Assembly (NCBI RefSeq): GCF_022581195.2
Contig: NC_061468.1
Location: 12,170,001-12,234,000, forward strand
From: Helicoverpa zea
Lineage: Eukaryota > Arthropoda > Insecta > Lepidoptera > Noctuidae
DNA: 64,000 bases
Direction: 5' to 3'
A program made the translations under genes and the position numbers. Position 1 is the first letter of the stretch. Each line of letters opens with the position of its first letter. This document shows, one piece after another, positions 59,972-64,000 of the stretch. Below the pieces are notes generated by a model. The model was given only the letters and a program-made list of their open reading frames with translations. It ran no database searches and had not been told where the DNA came from.

Positions 59972-62535
59972 CTTGTTTATTTTTGTGTAACGTGTATATG
60001 TTGTGTGCGGCTTATGTGTGTGATGTGTGTGTGTTGTGTGTATGTGCTGTATGTTTGGCGAGAAGAACGGGGAATGTTGTCAGTCTGACCCTGTATAGGG
60101 GGGTCAGAGTCGATAATAGTGTAAAAACTGTACAGTTAGTTTAGGTATCAGTTGTACCTGAAGTCGGTTTGTGGACTATGTTTTAGCTCTTAAACGCCAC
60201 CGGTTTGTCATCAATTATGTATAAAACCAAATTATAAGAAAATAAATTTTAATTTTAGAGGGGGAGGGGGGGAGGTCCAAACTGAGGGGGGGGGGGGTTC
60301 CTCTTATATGACTATTGCCTGTGGTGTCTTCGACCACAAAGGCAGGATTTGAAGTCCAGAATGAGCTATCTCCCTTAGTTTCGGAGATATCGGGATTTGT
60401 AGGTTTTATTTAGAGGGTGTGCGGGGGAGGGGGTCCAAACCAGGGGGGATGGACGTTTTATATCCGACTTTAACCGTGGTGTCTTCGACACCACAAAGGC
60501 CGGATTTGAGGTCGAAAATCGTCTATCTCTCCTAGTTTCCGAGATATAACTAGCTTAAACACAGAACCTCCCTCCGTTGTGTCGGATAAAATTGTAAAAT
60601 TTGTAAAATTATTTAACTACGTTTCTACTGAACCGATTTCGACGTGTGTAGGCTTGTTAGAAAGCTCTCGTCGGTGTCTTTCTATGCCGCTTTAAATTTT
60701 TATTAATTTATTTTTCCCTTTAAAACTAACCTAACATAAACATAAAAAAAAAATCGGATTTTAAGCCGGGGCGTGTTATTTAAATTTAATTATTGAAGAA
60801 GTCTATTTATTAGGGTTGCAGTGTTTATAACGAGGGTTTTTGGGTAAGAACATCCGAATAATATTTAAAAATTTAACCCCTATGGTTAAGTTAAGACTTA
60901 TAACTTTAGGGCTGATTTCTACCCTGTTCCAGGGTGTTTTTGTCAATTTTTTCGACGTGGGGGTTGGTTTTTCGCCAAGCCCTTTACAATGGTATATTTG
61001 AAAATGAGAATTTTTTGTTATTTTGGAAGTCGATTTTCGATTCGCGATCTCGTAGATAACCTTGTTTTGCGGTTGATGCCGCTTGTAAACAAAATTATCA
61101 AAAAGTCTAGCGACTCGAAAAACACTCCAAAAATTTCAAACTAAAAACTAGCTTATAGCTTAGAGTCTTAACTATCTTAAAATCTAATTTGCGTCTGCGC
61201 GCAACCACGTCTTCACCCTCTTCTGAGGGGTGTTCTCCGTGCCACCCTCCCGCAACAACCGCAAAGTGGTTTGTTTTTATTTAAAAAATAAGTTAAAGTA
61301 AATTTTGGTGTTATAGTCCGATAAAGGGCTAACTGAACTACAATTTTGAAATAAGTTTTTTGAATTTGATTAATAGGGGGGGGTTTTAATTTCGAAAGTA
61401 AAGATTTTGGAAAATATACTGTAATTTAAAATTTCAATTTTGGCTTAAGGCGAGGAAGTGGTCAACAATAATTCCATAACCGGCACGCGCATCTAAGGCG
61501 CCAAAAGGGGTCGGAGCGTCTGAGCGGGGCGAGGATAACAATACGCGCGCTAGCTTATAACTAAAAGTCGTAAGCGACAAAATGGTTTTGTAATTTTAAT
61601 ATTTAGAAATGATAATTTAATAAAAATTCCTACTACCATTTTAAAGAGTATGTATATACTCAACTACTAAAAAAGTTAAGAGGCTTAAATCGGTCCCGTT
61701 TGCCCATAATATGTGAATCTCTTTTTAAAAAGAGGTATGTTTGATATATTTTTCTCTGTTATAAAAGTTACCTAATCATGTTTCTACAACTAACAAAATA
61801 AGGCTTATATCATGAACTTTCAGGTAACCAAGTTGTATTTTGATCCGTTTTGTATTTACTGAGAAAAATTGACATCCTTGGCGCCAAAAATTCCAATTCG
61901 TCCTCTTAACTACCGGGCCGAAAAATCTGAAAATTTGGGAAATTAAAGTTAAGGTAGTCTCTAATATAATAGTAGTGTAAAATTGGGGGTCGTCGATCTT
62001 ATTTTGCGGGAAAATGGCACTGAAAATAGTACTAAATTTTTCGACCTTTGAGGGGCTGTAGCTCCGTCCAGGGTGGTCCGATGGTCTTGATCCGGGTGCC
62101 AGGAGACTCGCCTTTCAAAGACGCGTCTTTTGATATAAGACACGCCTTTCCAGCTGTGCTGGAAGTAAAACCATGTGGCACGTGGTAGATGTTTTTCCGG
62201 GATTACGTCGGCGATTTTTCACCGGAAAAATCCCGGATGGTGTCCAGTGGACGGGGCTCGTCAAGCCGGTTGTTTTGACCCCAAAAAAGTGGGGGGTCGT
62301 CGATCTGGTTTCCGCAGCGTTTCACAAAAACACCAAAAATCACGGGTTTTCGAGCACAACTTTCACGCACTTTCTCCGATTTCCGGGCGGTTTTCACTAT
62401 TGTGTTCTCCTCACTGAGACGCGTACGTGGATATACAACACTTGTATATTTACGCGAAAAAACCTATTTTCCCGATTTTTAGCAACGGAGCGTGGAAAAA
62501 ACGTGGCGCTCGCGGTGGTGGCTGCCAGCAGACTC
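59972..62535 (-). other. Long 5' region of X
   Basis: About 2.56 kb without a supported gene. It includes TG-rich DNA just upstream of ORF1, a diverged tandem duplication (about 60240-60550) with a GTGGTGTC-TTC-GACACCAC hairpin (60476-60494), and a phrase GGGGTCGTCGATCT seen at both ~61985 and ~62292. The 5' end directly abuts GGTTA repeats. Confidence 0.5.
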
Positions 62536-62554
62536 GGTTAGGTTAGGTTAGGTT

Positions 62555-62557
<3 letters not shown>
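62536..62557 (+). repeat. Telomere-type GGTTA x4
   Basis: Four GGTTA units lie between the 5' end of X and the poly(A) tail (T run on +) of Y. Confidence 0.9.
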
Positions 62558-62612
<55 letters not shown>

Positions 62613-64000
62613 TGGCAGGAGTGGGAAATCCTCATGGACACCCCGAGGGGTAGTGCCGGACTCTTACCGGCTAAAACCCACTCCTGCCGTCAAGTGTACC
62701 CCTGACATAGTCAGAGACCTTATTTGCTGTTTTTTTAATTTTTAAACTTTTAGCAATTAATTTTCTGGTGGAATAATATGTAGTTGAGTATAATATATAT
62801 ATATATTTAAATAAATAATATACTTTGTATAATTCCTTATAAGGGTTTTCTGTTTAGCTTATTAATAATTATATCTAATACATTATAAACATTTATGTAT
62901 AATAATTTTTGATAGATATTAAAATATAATAAATATGTTTATATAATAAATTCAATAGTTTTAATAATTAACAATTTTTTTTTTTTTAAATAATAACTCT
63001 CAACTCGTTTATAATTCCCCATGCTTGCCAGGCCATATTATTGCTAATAAGGTGGAAGCATGGGTCGGGCTTCTTTATTCCTACCTATTATCTCTTGTTT
63101 TATTTTTATTTATTACTATTAAAGCCAATTTTATTGCGTATTCTAGAAATTTTGATCTTGTCTTTTTGCTTCTTATTAAGCCAGCTAAAGTGTTTTTACT
63201 AAGTTCGACCCCCAGCTGTTGTTCCAGGTCATAGCGCTCGCGAGCAAAGATGGGACACTCCAGCAGTATATGTGGCACAGATTCTTCTGCGAGTGGATCG
63301 CATGTGCACGACGAGCTCTCCTTACACTTGAAACGTTTCAAGTATGCAGAGAACCCGCCGTGTCCCGTTAGTATTTGGGTGGTAATGCTGGAGTGTTCCA
63401 TCCCCCTTACTATCCTATAAGCGTCTGGTGCATTCGGGAAGAATAATTTTGTCCCAGAGGCAGTCTCCCCCGACCCGTATCTCCGGTCCCATTCGCCAAG
63501 GGTTTCCATACGGATTTGTCGCCTGACGAATGATATCGGACACAGGTCGTAGTCCGGTTTCCTCTTTGACCGTAGAGCAGCTTCTTTTGCTAGTTGGTCG
63601 GCTCTTTCGTTCCCCTCCAGCCCTGCGTGGGCCTTGATCCAGAACAAGGAGACGCTCTTGTTCTGGAGCGTGCAGAGTCTGATGGCGTCTCTCGTTTCCA
63701 CAGCTAAGGGGTGAGGGGAGGTGACATTTGTTACGGTCTGAAGAGCCGACTTTGAGTCACTGAAGATGCCAAACGTGGTACCAGTGTGTTTCAGCGCTTC
63801 TCCTACGGCTCGTTGTATAGCCAGGAGCTCCGCCTGATAGACGGTACAAAAGGACGGCAGTGCGAGCTTAAGGGCTTTGGTTTCGGACGTGTCATTCCAC
63901 AATGATAGCGCCGCCCCAACCTTACCCTCGATCTTGCTGCCATCCGTAAAGATCCGCACGTCGAAATTACTGTGGGTTTGGTATTGTTCCTCGTCTATCA
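62558..64000 (-). mobile_element. Y: 3' part of an RNase H LINE, continues past window
   Basis: On -: RNase H ORF end, ~390 bp AT-rich DNA, a conserved 3' module (62623-62690) and a ~53 base A tail abutting CCTAA repeats. It is oriented like X, W and Z. Confidence 0.85.
63081..64000 (-). CDS. Y ORF2 C-terminal part: RNase H and Cys-rich tail, partial
   Basis: The frame is open to the window edge. RNase HI motifs are FTDGSK, AELLAIQRA, FSDSKSAL and a late EGNERADQLAKEAA, providing the usual acidic residues, followed by a Cys/His tail (CKESSSCTCDPLAEESVPHI). It degrades RNA in the cDNA hybrid during retrotransposition. It resembles the Z C-terminus in order and wording but is clearly a different family. 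The visible part has no stop before 63081. Confidence 0.87.
   Translation of the reverse strand, partial: IDEEQYQTHSNFDVRIFTDGSKIEGKVGAALSLWNDTSETKALKLALPSFCTVYQAELLAIQRAVGEALKHTGTTFGIFSDSKSALQTVTNVTSPHPLAVETRDAIRLCTLQNKSVSLFWIKAHAGLEGNERADQLAKEAALRSKRKPDYDLCPISFVRRQIRMETLGEWDRRYGSGETASGTKLFFPNAPDAYRIVRGMEHSSITTQILTGHGGFSAYLKRFKCKESSSCTCDPLAEESVPHILLECPIFARERYDLEQQLGVELSKNTLAGLIRSKKTRSKFLEYAIKLALIVINKNKTRDNR

Larger units (their letters stand above)
56443..62535 (-). mobile_element. X: gag-only, HeT-A-like telomere-flanked LINE
   Basis: On -: a ~2.56 kb 5' region (62535-59972), an intact Gag ORF (59971-58451), a ~1.8 kb A-rich sense-strand region, then ~190 bp of conserved 3' end and an A tail. 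GGTTA repeats lie at both ends (62536 and 56426-56442). No RT, endonuclease or RNase H motif was found in any frame. One alternative is a deleted autonomous element fused to another tail. Confidence 0.6.

Noticed and set aside
62173..62541. 122-codon plus-strand ORF next to GGTTA repeats
   Set aside because: Antisense within the X leader, no motif, ends in repeat sequence.

Overview
The window is nuclear DNA from an insect, almost certainly a moth or butterfly. It carries GGTTA (TTAGG-type) telomere-like repeats next to R1-clade LINEs, several dispersed repeats I recognise as common in Lepidoptera, and a split neuronal immunoglobulin gene. Background DNA is AT-rich, while the host exons are strongly GC-rich. 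These calls come from reading alone; no database was searched.

Left part (1-20.4 kb). Two damaged copies of one non-LTR retrotransposon (1-2755 on +, about 10.88-13.74 kb on -) flank MITE-like and SINE-like repeats and an apparently intact Tc1/mariner-type transposase gene with one intron (8551-10017, -, catalytic spacing DD35E). At 14.0-15.7 kb lie GC-rich, promoter-like islands. From 16.6 to 20.35 kb is a cluster of ~565 bp units in both orientations. It includes a ~450 bp near-perfect inverted repeat, and every complete unit keeps a 41-42 codon open frame.

Host gene (about 21.07-23.7 kb, +). Five coding exons encode a 281-residue two-Ig-domain protein of the Dpr (defective proboscis extension response) family. 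The putative 3' UTR holds five Pumilio-type UGUANAUA sites. A tRNA-derived SINE and a hairpin-bearing repeat follow.

Right part (25-64 kb) is nested retroelements in a subtelomere-like setting. An intact Ty3/gypsy element with matching 354 bp LTRs (25489-31437) splits an older repeat. A 75 bp satellite made of CCTAA-like words runs to 33.1 kb and meets GGTTA repeats. Then come a truncated LINE tail (W), an R1-like LINE with RNase H (Z) interrupted by a full-length Jockey/CR1-like LINE (J; 7 bp target duplication), an intact BEL/Pao element with a truncated 3' LTR, a run of RNA hairpins, and a SART/R1-type LINE with a TAATG stop-start junction and a broken ORF2. Last come a gag-only LINE-like element (X, 56443-62535) bounded by GGTTA repeats on both sides and the 3' end of another RNase H LINE (Y).

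The most interesting object is X: a long leader, one intact zinc-knuckle Gag ORF, no visible reverse transcriptase, a long A-rich sense-strand tail and telomere-type flanks. This layout resembles Drosophila HeT-A, but here in a TTAGG context. Its Gag resembles that of neighbour Z, which suggests a possible helper.
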